From Coprococcus comes ATCC 27758 (GTDB lineage Bacteria; Bacillota; Clostridia; Lachnospirales; Lachnospiraceae), in the NCBI RefSeq assembly GCF_025149785.1, contig NZ_CP102277.1:1054001-1118000 (forward strand): DNA of 64,000 bases, written 5' to 3'. The notes beneath the pieces are model-generated. The model was not told where the DNA came from. It did no database searches and saw only the letters and a program-made list of their open reading frames with translations. Position numbers and translations under genes: made by a program. Below, in pieces: positions 17,325 through 25,763 of the stretch. Every line of letters starts with the position of its first letter. The first letter of the stretch is position 1.

Positions 17325-17423
17325 ATGAATTATGCAAACAAATGTGCAATCTATGGCGACCGTACAGAGTGGATCCGGAGAGCGGACGAAGCACTTGCGG
17401 AATTTGATCGACAGGCGCATTAA
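17325..17423 (+). other. Possible small ORF in the gap before the zinc-ribbon gene
   Basis: AAAGGAGG at 17317-17324 is followed by two ATGs in different frames. The ATG at 17325 gives 32 residues (MNYANKCAIYGDRTEWIRRA and so on) but touches the ribosome binding site. The ATG at 17332 is well spaced (7 bases) and gives 51 residues that run 49 bases into the next gene. Such a site without an obvious product suggests either a small protein or a leader. Neither product is recognised. Confidence 0.25.
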
Positions 17424-17438
17424 GAGAGGAGGATTTTT

Positions 17439-18533
17439 ATGGCAGGCTTGCAGGAATATAAATGTCCCTGCTGTGGCGGTGCGATAGCCTTTGACAGTAC
17501 GATCCAGAAGATGAAGTGTCCGTATTGCGACACAGAGTTCGAAATGGACGCATTGAAGGGATATGATGCCGAACTGCAGGACGAAGAAACAGACAGCATG
17601 GAATGGGAAACCGCAGCAGGCGGTGAATGGGGAGAAGGAGAAACGGATGGTCTGCGTACTTATGTGTGTAAATCCTGTGGAGGAGAAATTGTAGGTGACG
17701 CAAATACAGCGGCAACATCCTGCCCATTCTGTGATAATCCAATCGTTATGATGGGACAATTCTCCGGCTCCCTGAAACCGGATCTGGTCATTCCGTTTAA
17801 ACTGGATAAAAAAGCAGCAAAAGAAGGGCTCATGAAGCATCTTACAGGAAAACGTCTTCTGCCGAAGATTTTTAAGGATCAGAACCATATTGACGAGATC
17901 AAAGGAGTCTATGTACCGTTCTGGCTATTTGATACCGATGTAGACGCTAAGGTCCGTTATAAGGCAACCAAGATCCGTACTTGGAGTGACAGTGATTACA
18001 ATTATACCCAGACCAGTTATTATATGGTGCACAGAGGCGGAAGTGTTGGATTTGAATACGTTCCGGTAGATGGCTCTACAAAAATGGCGGATGATCTGAT
18101 GGAATCCATCGAACCGTTTAACTGTAGGGAGGCAGTGGATTTCCAGACGGCTTATCTTGCCGGTTACCTGGCAGATAAGTATGATGTGACTGCAGAAGAA
18201 AGCATTGACCGGGCGAATGAGCGTGTGAAAAAATCTACGGAGCAGGCATTTGCCGAAACAGTCATTGGTTACGATACTGTAGTAGCTGAAAATACCAGTG
18301 TACAGTTCCATGGCGGAAAAGCCAAGTATGCTTTATATCCGGTGTGGCTTTTAAATACCACATGGAATGGTAACAAATATACATTTGCAATGAACGGACA
18401 GACCGGAAAATTCGTCGGCGACCTGCCGGTAGATAAGGCGGCAGCAACCCGTTGGACACTGGTACTGGCAGGTGCGTTCACTGCATTAACATACGGTGCA
18501 GCAACACTTCTGCACTTTCTCGGACTGTTTTAG
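17439..18533 (+). CDS. Zinc-ribbon membrane-associated protein (YdjG-like)
   Basis: 364 residues. Two zinc ribbons at the N-terminus (CPCCG with CPYC near 9-31, and CKSCG with CPFC near 77-100) are followed by a domain with PDLVIPFKLDKKAAKEGLMK, PFWLFDTDVDAKVRY and ALYPVWLLNTTWNGNKYTFA. A C-terminal membrane helix lies at about 343-362. This architecture matches the Bacillus YdjG family, often mis-annotated as primosomal protein N-prime because of the ribbons. It is probably a membrane partner of the SPFH and TPM proteins encoded around it. AAGAGAGGAGG precedes the ATG. Confidence 0.75.
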   Translation: MAGLQEYKCPCCGGAIAFDSTIQKMKCPYCDTEFEMDALKGYDAELQDEETDSMEWETAAGGEWGEGETDGLRTYVCKSCGGEIVGDANTAATSCPFCDNPIVMMGQFSGSLKPDLVIPFKLDKKAAKEGLMKHLTGKRLLPKIFKDQNHIDEIKGVYVPFWLFDTDVDAKVRYKATKIRTWSDSDYNYTQTSYYMVHRGGSVGFEYVPVDGSTKMADDLMESIEPFNCREAVDFQTAYLAGYLADKYDVTAEESIDRANERVKKSTEQAFAETVIGYDTVVAENTSVQFHGGKAKYALYPVWLLNTTWNGNKYTFAMNGQTGKFVGDLPVDKAAATRWTLVLAGAFTALTYGAATLLHFLGLF

Positions 18534-18544
18534 GGGGTGACGGA

Positions 18545-19363
18545 ATGAAAAAGAAAATAATATCACTTCTGCTTGTTCTGGCCCTTTGCCTGGGGATGAC
18601 GTTTTCGGTTTCAGCCGAAGATGCAGAAGGATTTGCAAATGATTATTGTCGTGTGCAGGACATGGCGGGACTTATGACGGATAGTGAGGAAGCAAAATTA
18701 AATGACATACTTGATGAACTGAGTATCCGACAGAAAATGGATGTTGTCGTTGTGACAACAAATACGCTGGATGAAAAAACGGTGCAAGAATACGCCGATG
18801 ATATTTATGATTACGGAAACTTCGGATATGGACAGGATAAGGATGGAATCCTTCTTCTCATTAGTCTGGGAGAAGAGAATGACTGTTATATTTCAACCTG
18901 TGGTTACGGAATCACAGCTTTTACCGATGCAGGGATCAAATACATTTCAAAAGAAATGACGAGTGATCTGAAGGATGAAAATTATTTTTCGGCATTTCAG
19001 ACTTTTTCAGAGCTGTGTGACGAATTCATTACACAGGCAAGAAACGGAAAGCCGTATGACAGGAAAAGTCTTCCAAAGGAGCCATTATCCCCAATCTGGA
19101 TTTTGATCTCCCTTGGGGTAGGAGTTGTTCTGTCACTTATCATTGTCGGCAGGATGAAGGCACAGCTTAAAACAGTGCGTTTCCAGTCAGCGGCAGGCAG
19201 CTATGTAAAAGACGATAGTCTGGATATTACAGAAAGCAGAGATATGTTCCTTTATGAAACGACTTCGAAAACGGCGAAAGAAAAGAAGAGCTCTTCCGGC
19301 GGCAGCAGTACACATACTTCTTCATCAGGAAGAACCCACGGTGGCGGAGGCAGCAAATTCTAG
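18545..19363 (+). CDS. Secreted/membrane TPM-domain protein (YdjH/YgcG-like)
   Basis: 272 residues from ATG 18545, 11 bases after the previous stop; the longer frame from 18452 lies inside that gene. Signal peptide about 1-22 (ending VSAEDAEG). A TPM (TLP18.3/Psb32/MOLO-1) domain at about 27-150 shows VQDMAGLMTDSEEAKLND, VVVTTNTLDEK and GKDGILLLISLGE-like strands. A membrane helix follows at about 183-204, then a cytoplasmic tail ending in a Ser/Gly-rich HGGGGSKF, typical of the family. With the SPFH and zinc-ribbon genes it completes a YdjG-H-I-like set. Last gene of the cluster. Confidence 0.85.
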   Translation: MKKKIISLLLVLALCLGMTFSVSAEDAEGFANDYCRVQDMAGLMTDSEEAKLNDILDELSIRQKMDVVVVTTNTLDEKTVQEYADDIYDYGNFGYGQDKDGILLLISLGEENDCYISTCGYGITAFTDAGIKYISKEMTSDLKDENYFSAFQTFSELCDEFITQARNGKPYDRKSLPKEPLSPIWILISLGVGVVLSLIIVGRMKAQLKTVRFQSAAGSYVKDDSLDITESRDMFLYETTSKTAKEKKSSSGGSSTHTSSSGRTHGGGGSKF

Positions 19364-19405
19364 GGAAAATACCTCCTGTCATTGGTTTTAGATTGGATTT
19401 TTGCG

Positions 19406-19435
19406 TTGACGGTAAGCTGGAAAATGTGCTATACT
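19406..19435 (+). promoter_or_regulatory. Promoter of scfA
   Basis: TTGACG (19406-19411), 18-bp spacer, TATACT (19430-19435), 35 bases before the scfA start. The -35 lies in ATTTTTGCGTTGACGGTA, identical to 8268-8285. Confidence 0.75.
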
Positions 19436-19470
19436 GTATCACATAATGAGCAAAGAAGGAGGATATTACA

Positions 19471-19614
19471 ATGAAACACATTAAAACATTGAATACACAG
19501 ACTCTGAACAATACAGTAAAGAAGGGCGGATGCGGAGAATGCCAGACATCCTGTCAGTCAGCATGCAAGACTTCTTGTACAGTAGGAAATCAGACTTGCG
19601 AACACAGCAAATAA
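19471..19614 (+). CDS. scfA: SCIFF family ranthipeptide precursor
   Basis: 47 residues beginning MKHIKTLNTQTLNNTVKKGG with six cysteines at positions 21, 24, 28, 32, 36 and 43. This is the six-cysteines-in-forty-five-residues pattern of the SCIFF peptides, found across Clostridia. The cysteines are converted to thioether bridges by the radical SAM maturase encoded by the next gene. The gene is too short for ordinary ORF cut-offs. AAGAAGGAGG precedes the ATG. It is transcribed from its own promoter and followed by a hairpin. The biological role of mature SCIFF is unsettled; a signalling role has been proposed in Clostridia. Confidence 0.95.
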   Translation: MKHIKTLNTQTLNNTVKKGGCGECQTSCQSACKTSCTVGNQTCEHSK

Positions 19615-19654
19615 GAGATATTTGTAAGTGTAGTGAATAAGTATGACAAGCAGG

Positions 19655-19674
19655 CAGCGGCTTTAAAGCCGCTG
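19655..19674 (+). terminator. Hairpin between scfA and scfB
   Basis: CAGCGGCTTTAAAGCCGCTG is a perfect 10-bp palindrome followed by TCATTT and not a true T-run. It may partly terminate or stabilise the 3' end, giving more scfA than scfB transcript. Confidence 0.5.
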
Positions 19675-19729
19675 TCATTTGACGTATGAGGAAAAATTTG
19701 AAAAATAAGGATAGAAAGGGGTACCGGTT

Positions 19730-21127
19730 GTGATTCATCAGTACCAGAACAATGGATATAATATTGTACTTGATGTCAACAGCGGATGCGTTCATGTAGT
19801 GGACGAGCCGGGGTACGAAGTTATTGCATGTCTGAACCGTATGAACGAGAATCAGACAGTGCAGACGCTGAAAGAAGAAAGTACATGGAACCAGCTGAAA
19901 GATGAGCTGGAAGGGAAATATTCCGAAGAAGAACTTAGAGATATATTGGATGATGTGACAGAGCTGACTGCAAACGGACAGCTTTTTGTTGTTGATACAT
20001 ATGAACCTTTTATCGGGGAGGTTATCAAGCGTAAGACGGTTGTGAAGGCACTCTGCCTGCATATCGCACACGACTGCAATCTTGCCTGCAAATACTGTTT
20101 TGCAGAAGAAGGAGAGTATCACGGAAGAAGAGCACTTATGACTTATGAAGTTGGTAAGAAAGCCCTGGATTTCCTGATCGCCAATTCCGGAACAAGAAGA
20201 AATCTGGAAGTTGATTTCTTTGGCGGGGAGCCGCTGATGAACTGGCAGGTTGTCAAAGACCTGGTGGCATACGGAAGAGAGCAGGAAAAGCTTCATGATA
20301 AGCATTTCCGCTTTACAGTAACTACGAACGGAGTGCTTCTGAATGATGAGATTCAGGAGTTTATCAATAAAGAGATGGATAACGTGGTCATCAGCCTTGA
20401 CGGACGTAAAGAAGTCAATGACAGAATGCGTCCGTTCAGAAATGGAAAGGGAAGCTATGATCTGATCGTACCGAAGTTCCAGAAGCTTGCTGATTCACGT
20501 AATCAGGAGCGCTACTATATCCGCGGAACATTTACCAGAAACAATCTGGATTTTTCAGAGGATGTAAAGCATTTTGCAGAGCTTGGCTTCAAGCAGATGT
20601 CGATCGAACCGGTTGTCGGGGATGAATCTGATCCGTATGCAATCCGTGAAGAAGATCTTCCGCAGATCTTTGATGAGTATGACAAGCTTGCAAGATATAT
20701 CATTGAGAAAGACAAAAAGGGAGAAGGATTCAATTTCTTCCACTTTATGATCGACCTGGAAGGAGGACCTTGTCTGTACAAACGTCTGTCCGGATGTGGT
20801 TCGGGAACAGAATACCTTGCTGTTACTCCATGGGGAGATTTCTATCCGTGTCATCAGTTTGTAGGTGATGAAAATTTCCTGATGGGAAATGTAAACGAAG
20901 GAATTACAAGACCGGAGATCGCGGATGAGTTCCGTTGCTGCAATGTATATACCAAAGAAAAATGCAAGAAATGTTTTGCAAGATTCTACTGCAGTGGCGG
21001 GTGTATGGCAAACGCATACAAGTATGCAGACGGATTAAATGATTCTTATAATCTGGGCTGTGAGATGGAACGTAAGCGCGTAGAATGCGCGATTATGATA
21101 AAGGCTGCAATGGCAGACGAAAACTAA
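19730..21127 (+). CDS. scfB: SCIFF radical SAM maturase, thioether-forming
   Basis: 465 residues from GTG 19730. N-terminal peptide-binding (RRE-like) region about 1-95; radical SAM core with CNLACKYC (the CxxxCxxC that holds the 4Fe-4S cluster) near residue 110; FFGGEPLMNW. A C-terminal SPASM/twitch cluster region has GSGTEYLAVTPWGDFYPCHQ, CRCC-like and CKKCFARFYCSGGC motifs with many Cys for auxiliary clusters. It forms Cys-to-alpha-carbon or similar thioether links in the SCIFF peptide encoded just upstream. The neighbourhood scfA-scfB-secDF is conserved in many Clostridia. Confidence 0.96.
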   Translation: MIHQYQNNGYNIVLDVNSGCVHVVDEPGYEVIACLNRMNENQTVQTLKEESTWNQLKDELEGKYSEEELRDILDDVTELTANGQLFVVDTYEPFIGEVIKRKTVVKALCLHIAHDCNLACKYCFAEEGEYHGRRALMTYEVGKKALDFLIANSGTRRNLEVDFFGGEPLMNWQVVKDLVAYGREQEKLHDKHFRFTVTTNGVLLNDEIQEFINKEMDNVVISLDGRKEVNDRMRPFRNGKGSYDLIVPKFQKLADSRNQERYYIRGTFTRNNLDFSEDVKHFAELGFKQMSIEPVVGDESDPYAIREEDLPQIFDEYDKLARYIIEKDKKGEGFNFFHFMIDLEGGPCLYKRLSGCGSGTEYLAVTPWGDFYPCHQFVGDENFLMGNVNEGITRPEIADEFRCCNVYTKEKCKKCFARFYCSGGCMANAYKYADGLNDSYNLGCEMERKRVECAIMIKAAMADEN

Positions 21128-21142
21128 GAAAGGGACTTGGAC

Positions 21143-23308
21143 ATGAAGAAGAGTAAAGGAATAGTAAGCCTTGTTCTGATTGCTGCACTTTTAGGACTTC
21201 TTGGATTTACCTGCTGGCAGGGATTTGGTTCCTCCCACACAGGTTCTGCAAGAAATATCAATCTTGGTCTTGACCTTGCAGGTGGTGTCAGCATCACTTA
21301 TCAGGCAAAAGACAAGAATCCTTCAGCAGAAGATATGAAGGATACGATCTACAAGTTACAGAAGCGTGTAGAGCAGTACAGTACGGAAGCAAGTGTATAT
21401 CAGGAAGGGGACGACCGGATCAACATCGAGATCCCAGGTGTATCCGATGCCAATAAAGTTCTGGAAGAACTCGGCAAACCAGGATCACTGGTATTTCAGG
21501 ATGCAGATGGCAACACCGTTCTTGAAGGAACAGATGTTAAAAATGCAGAGGCCCAGACGCAGGAAAACTCTACGACTAAGAATAAAGAATATGTTGTAGC
21601 TCTGCAGCTTACCAAAGAAGGAACAACCAAATTTGCAGAAGCAACAGCAGCAAATGTAGGAAAACAGATTTCCATTATTTATGATGGACAGACAATCAGT
21701 TCACCAAGAGTTAATCAGGCAATCGAAGGCGGAGAAGCCGTTATCACAGGGATGTCAAGCTATGAAGAAGCAGACAATCTTGCAGCTACCATCCGAATCG
21801 GTGGACTTTCTCTGGAACTGGAAGAACTTCGCTCTAATGTAGTAGCTGCACAGCTCGGAGAAGAAGCAATCAGCACAAGCTTAATGGCTGGTGCCATCGG
21901 ACTTGCCATCATCTTCGTATTTATGTGCTTCGTATATCTGATTCCGGGACTTGCAGCAGGTCTAGCACTTCTGATCTATACAGGACTGATCCTGGTGCTT
22001 TTAAATGCATTTAATATCACGCTTACCCTTCCGGGTATTGCAGGTATCATCCTTGGAATCGGTATGGCAGTCGATGCCAACGTTATCATTTTCGCCCGTG
22101 TGCGTGAAGAAGTGACAACAGGTATCAGTATTAAGACTTCCCTGAAGAATGGTTTCCACAAAGCACTGTCTGCGATCGTTGACGGTAACGTAACAACTCT
22201 GATCGCTGCAGCTATTCTCTGGTTCAAGGGTTCAGGTTCTGTAAAAGGATTTGCACAGACACTGGCACTTGGTATTGTTGTGTCAATGTTTACGGCACTT
22301 GTTATTACCAGGATCATCATTTTCTCTCTGTATGCGATTGGTCTTCGTGATGTGAAATTTTATGCGAAGAAATTCAAAAAAGAAAGAAAAGTTATCGACT
22401 TTCTCGGAAAGAAAGCCATTTTCTTTGCAATATCAATTGCTGTGATCGCAGCAGGTTTTGTAACAATGGGAGTCCAGTCGGGAAAAGGTGAAGGTGCGCT
22501 GAACTACAGCCTGGAATTCAAGGGCGGTACGGCTACAACCGTAACATTTGATAAAGATTACTCGATCAAAGAGATTGATTCAAAGATCGTTCCGGTTGTA
22601 GAAGATGTGACTGGAGATCACAATGTACAGGCACAGAAAGTAAAAGACAGCAATCAGATCATCATCAAGACACAGACGCTGAATCTTGACGAAAGAGAAG
22701 CACTTAACAATGCGCTTGCTGATAAATTTGGTGTAGACACATCGACAATTACAGCAGAAAATATCAGTTCTACGGTAAGCTCCGAGATGAGACAGGATGC
22801 GATCATTGCAGTTATCATTTCAGCGATCTGTATGCTGATCTATATCTGGTTCCGGTTCAAAGATGTACGTTTCGCATCAAGTGCGGTTCTTGCTCTTTTA
22901 CACGATTTGTTATTTGTGCTTACATTCTATGCACTTGCAAGAACATCTGTCGGTAATACATTTATCGCATGTATGCTGACAATCCTTGGATATTCTATCA
23001 ATGCGACGATCGTTATTTTCGACCGTATCCGTGAAGAGCTTCGGGTCATGAAGAGAAACGATGATCTGAAAGCGCTTGTAAACAGAAGTATCACTTATAC
23101 ACTGACAAGAAGTATTTACACAACATTTACTACATTTGTCATGGTAGCGGTTCTTTATATCATGGGTGTAAGCTCTATTAAAGAATTTGCAGCACCTCTT
23201 ATGGTTGGTATTGCAGGTGGCGGATATTCATCTGTATGTATCACCGGTGCATTATGGTATGTAATGAAAACAAAAATCGGCGGCAAAAAAGCAGCGAAAA
23301 AGAAATAA
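21143..23308 (+). CDS. secDF: Protein translocase subunit SecDF (fused SecD and SecF)
   Basis: 721 residues from ATG 21143, with AGAAAGGG 8 bases upstream; the TTG at 21137 is not needed. SecD half about 1-405: helix 1, NLGLDLAGGVSITYQ, the periplasmic domain and GIGMAVDANVIIFARVREE. SecF half about 425-721: LEFKGGTATTVTF and GYSINATIVIFDRIREEL. Twelve membrane helices are expected. It uses the ion gradient to pull proteins through SecYEG after SecA action. The fusion is common in Firmicutes. It ends KTKIGGKKAAKKK. Confidence 0.97.
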   Translation: MKKSKGIVSLVLIAALLGLLGFTCWQGFGSSHTGSARNINLGLDLAGGVSITYQAKDKNPSAEDMKDTIYKLQKRVEQYSTEASVYQEGDDRINIEIPGVSDANKVLEELGKPGSLVFQDADGNTVLEGTDVKNAEAQTQENSTTKNKEYVVALQLTKEGTTKFAEATAANVGKQISIIYDGQTISSPRVNQAIEGGEAVITGMSSYEEADNLAATIRIGGLSLELEELRSNVVAAQLGEEAISTSLMAGAIGLAIIFVFMCFVYLIPGLAAGLALLIYTGLILVLLNAFNITLTLPGIAGIILGIGMAVDANVIIFARVREEVTTGISIKTSLKNGFHKALSAIVDGNVTTLIAAAILWFKGSGSVKGFAQTLALGIVVSMFTALVITRIIIFSLYAIGLRDVKFYAKKFKKERKVIDFLGKKAIFFAISIAVIAAGFVTMGVQSGKGEGALNYSLEFKGGTATTVTFDKDYSIKEIDSKIVPVVEDVTGDHNVQAQKVKDSNQIIIKTQTLNLDEREALNNALADKFGVDTSTITAENISSTVSSEMRQDAIIAVIISAICMLIYIWFRFKDVRFASSAVLALLHDLLFVLTFYALARTSVGNTFIACMLTILGYSINATIVIFDRIREELRVMKRNDDLKALVNRSITYTLTRSIYTTFTTFVMVAVLYIMGVSSIKEFAAPLMVGIAGGGYSSVCITGALWYVMKTKIGGKKAAKKK

Positions 23309-23320
23309 CTGACAGAAAAT

Positions 23321-23354
23321 GAGGTGTCGGAGGAGAATCCTCCGGCATCTTTGT
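23321..23354 (+). terminator. Intrinsic terminator after secDF
   Basis: GGTGTCGGAGGA pairs with TCCTCCGGCATC around GAA, with one mismatch or wobble, followed by TTTGT. The T-run is short, so read-through into recJ is possible. Confidence 0.65.
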
Positions 23355-23387
23355 ATTATCTGACTATCAAAGAAAGGAAAAGAGAAA

Positions 23388-25148
23388 ATGGAGAACTGGG
23401 TACTTCTGAGAAAAGGAGCGGATTTTCAGCATATCAGTGAGAAATTCCATATCAGTCCGCGAGTGGCTTCCCTGATAAGAAACCGGGATGTGATCGGGGA
23501 TGATGCGATCGAGAAATATTTAAACGGTACGATCGCCGATCTGTACGATGGAATGCTGATGAAGGATATGGACAAGGCAGTAGCGGTTCTTGGAGAAAAG
23601 ATAAAAGAAAATGCAAAAATCAGGATCATCGGAGACTATGATATTGATGGAATCCAGTCGACCTATATTCTTCTGGAGGGATTCCGGATGCTCGGAGCTG
23701 ATGTGGACAGTGACATTCCGGATCGTATGAAGGACGGGTATGGTCTGAACCGGAACCTGATCGACCGGGCGCTGGAGGCCGACGTGGATACGATCGTTAC
23801 CTGTGATAACGGGATTGCGGCGGCAGAGGAGATCGCCTATGCAAAAAGTATGGGAATGACGATTGTGGTGACGGATCATCATGAGGTCCCGTATACGGAA
23901 ATTGGTGCGGGACGAAGATATATTCTGCCGGAGGCAGATGCGGTTGTGGATCCGAAGCAGGAGGACTGTACTTATCCGTTCAAAGGGCTGTGCGGGGCTG
24001 CGGTTGCTTACAAGCTGGTGGAGGCTCTGATGGAAGCCATGGGAAAAGATGCGGAAGATGCAGACTATCTGATGGAAAATGTGGCAATCGCAACGATCGG
24101 TGATGTTATGGATCTGGTGGACGAAAACCGTATTTTCGTTAAACAGGGACTGGATATGCTGAAACGGACGGAGAATCTGGGACTGAAGGCGCTGATGGGA
24201 TGTACTGGTGTGAATGTAGATAAGCTGTCTCCGTATCACATTGGATTTGTGATCGGTCCGTGTATGAATGCCAGTGGAAGACTGGATACAGCAAAGCGTG
24301 CCCTGGAGCTTCTGGAGGCAAAGAAAGTGGCGGAGGCGGATCTGCTGGCAGGTGATCTGAAAGCACTCAATGACAGCCGGAAGGATATGACGGCGCAGGC
24401 GGTAGAAGAGGCGTTTATCCAGGTGGAGAACAGTGAACTTAAGGATGCAGACGTGCTGGTGGTCTACCTGCCGGAATGTCATGAAAGCCTTGCCGGGATC
24501 GTGGCAGGAAGGATCCGGGAAAAATATTACCGTCCGGTCTTTGTGCTGACGAAGGGCGCGGAAGGTTTAAAGGGCTCAGGAAGATCGATCGAGACCTGGC
24601 ACATGTATGAAGGACTGAACCGGGTAAAGCATCTGTTGTCAAAATTTGGCGGGCATAAGATGGCGGCAGGTCTCTCCATGCCGGAGGAGAATCTGGAACA
24701 GTTCCGTAAGGAGATTAACGAAAAATCCGGGATCACACCAGAGGATCTGAATGAAAAGATTGCCATAGATATGCAGCTCCCGTTTGAATGTGTCAATGAA
24801 AAATTTATCGGAGAGCTTGCGGTTCTGGAACCATTTGGCAAAGGAAATGCACGTCCGGTCTTTGCAGAAAGACAGGTACAGGTGGAAAGTGCGAGAATCC
24901 TTGGCAAGAATAAAAATGTGCTGAAGTTGCAGGTGAAGGATCTTCACGGTACAAGGATGGATGCCATGTATTTTGGAGATGTGAATACCTTTGTGGAATA
25001 TGTGCGTGAAAAATTTGGAGATATTGCCTGTGAGTGTCTGCTGCGCGGACATGGGCATGGAATTGTTATGGCATTTACCTATTATCCTGATATCAATGAG
25101 TATCAGGGAGTCCGTACGCCACAGATTGTGATCCAAAATTATAAATAA
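23388..25148 (+). CDS. recJ: Single-stranded-DNA-specific exonuclease RecJ
   Basis: 586 residues. DHH phosphoesterase motifs: IIGDYDIDGIQST (metal-binding Asp residues, about 80-90), VTCDNGIAA, VVTDHHEVP (the DHH motif, about 163-168). DHHA1 region with GSGRSIETWHMYEG and KFGGHKMAAGLSM; C-terminal OB-like domain. It degrades single-stranded DNA 5' to 3' in recombination and repair. It is on the short side for RecJ but has all catalytic motifs. GAAAGGAAAAGAG precedes the ATG. Confidence 0.95.
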   Translation: MENWVLLRKGADFQHISEKFHISPRVASLIRNRDVIGDDAIEKYLNGTIADLYDGMLMKDMDKAVAVLGEKIKENAKIRIIGDYDIDGIQSTYILLEGFRMLGADVDSDIPDRMKDGYGLNRNLIDRALEADVDTIVTCDNGIAAAEEIAYAKSMGMTIVVTDHHEVPYTEIGAGRRYILPEADAVVDPKQEDCTYPFKGLCGAAVAYKLVEALMEAMGKDAEDADYLMENVAIATIGDVMDLVDENRIFVKQGLDMLKRTENLGLKALMGCTGVNVDKLSPYHIGFVIGPCMNASGRLDTAKRALELLEAKKVAEADLLAGDLKALNDSRKDMTAQAVEEAFIQVENSELKDADVLVVYLPECHESLAGIVAGRIREKYYRPVFVLTKGAEGLKGSGRSIETWHMYEGLNRVKHLLSKFGGHKMAAGLSMPEENLEQFRKEINEKSGITPEDLNEKIAIDMQLPFECVNEKFIGELAVLEPFGKGNARPVFAERQVQVESARILGKNKNVLKLQVKDLHGTRMDAMYFGDVNTFVEYVREKFGDIACECLLRGHGHGIVMAFTYYPDINEYQGVRTPQIVIQNYK

Positions 25149-25149
25149 T

Positions 25150-25177
25150 TTGAAAAACAGCAATTTTATGCTATACT
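25150..25177 (+). promoter_or_regulatory. Probable promoter of apt
   Basis: TTGAAA (25150-25155), 16-bp spacer, TATACT (25172-25177), 43 bases before the apt start; probably drives apt, rel and following genes. Confidence 0.65.
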
Positions 25178-25219
25178 AATAGATATTGCATATATTTGTA
25201 GGTAAGGTGGAGAAGAAAG

Positions 25220-25744
25220 ATGAAAAAACTTGAAGAATATGTTGTCAGCATTCCGGATTATCCGGAAAAAGGAATTATTTTCAGAGATGTAACCAGCATT
25301 CTTGAAGATCCGGAAGGGCTTCAGCTTTCCATTCGGGAACTGCAGGATAGGCTTGAAGGCATGGATTTCAACATCGTGATCGGACCGGAGTCCAGAGGAT
25401 TTATTTTTGGAATGCCGATTGCATATAATCTGCAAAAAGCATTTGTGCCGATTCGTAAAAAAGGAAAGCTTCCTTGCGAGACAGCATCGATCAAGTATGA
25501 TTTGGAATATGGAAGTGCAGAGATCGAGATCCACAAGCGTTCGATCAAACCGGGAGACAAGGTTGTGATCGTAGATGACCTGATGGCAACAGGCGGTACG
25601 GCAGAAGCAATGATCAAACTGATCGAAGGACTTGGCGGTGAGGTTGTAGAAGTTCTCTGCCTGATCGAACTGATGGGATTAAAAGGACGGGAAAAACTGA
25701 AAGGATACAAAGTAGATTCCGTAATCCAGTATCCGGGAAACTAA
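25220..25744 (+). CDS. apt: Adenine phosphoribosyltransferase
   Basis: 174 residues. It salvages adenine to AMP with PRPP. Family signs: VVSIPDYPEKGIIFRDVTS near the N-terminus, VIGPESRGFIFG, VPIRKKGKLPCETAS and the PRPP-binding loop VVIVDDLMATGGTAEAMI. Next to rel, a common arrangement in Firmicutes that ties purine salvage to (p)ppGpp metabolism. GGTAAGGTGGAG precedes the ATG. Confidence 0.97.
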   Translation: MKKLEEYVVSIPDYPEKGIIFRDVTSILEDPEGLQLSIRELQDRLEGMDFNIVIGPESRGFIFGMPIAYNLQKAFVPIRKKGKLPCETASIKYDLEYGSAEIEIHKRSIKPGDKVVIVDDLMATGGTAEAMIKLIEGLGGEVVEVLCLIELMGLKGREKLKGYKVDSVIQYPGN

Positions 25745-25763
25745 TGAGAAAGAAGGGAAGGCT

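Noticed and set aside
23520-24482. 320-codon minus-strand frame inside recJ
   Set aside because: Antisense shadow of a clear RecJ coding sequence; Cys/His-rich composition typical of reverse frames.
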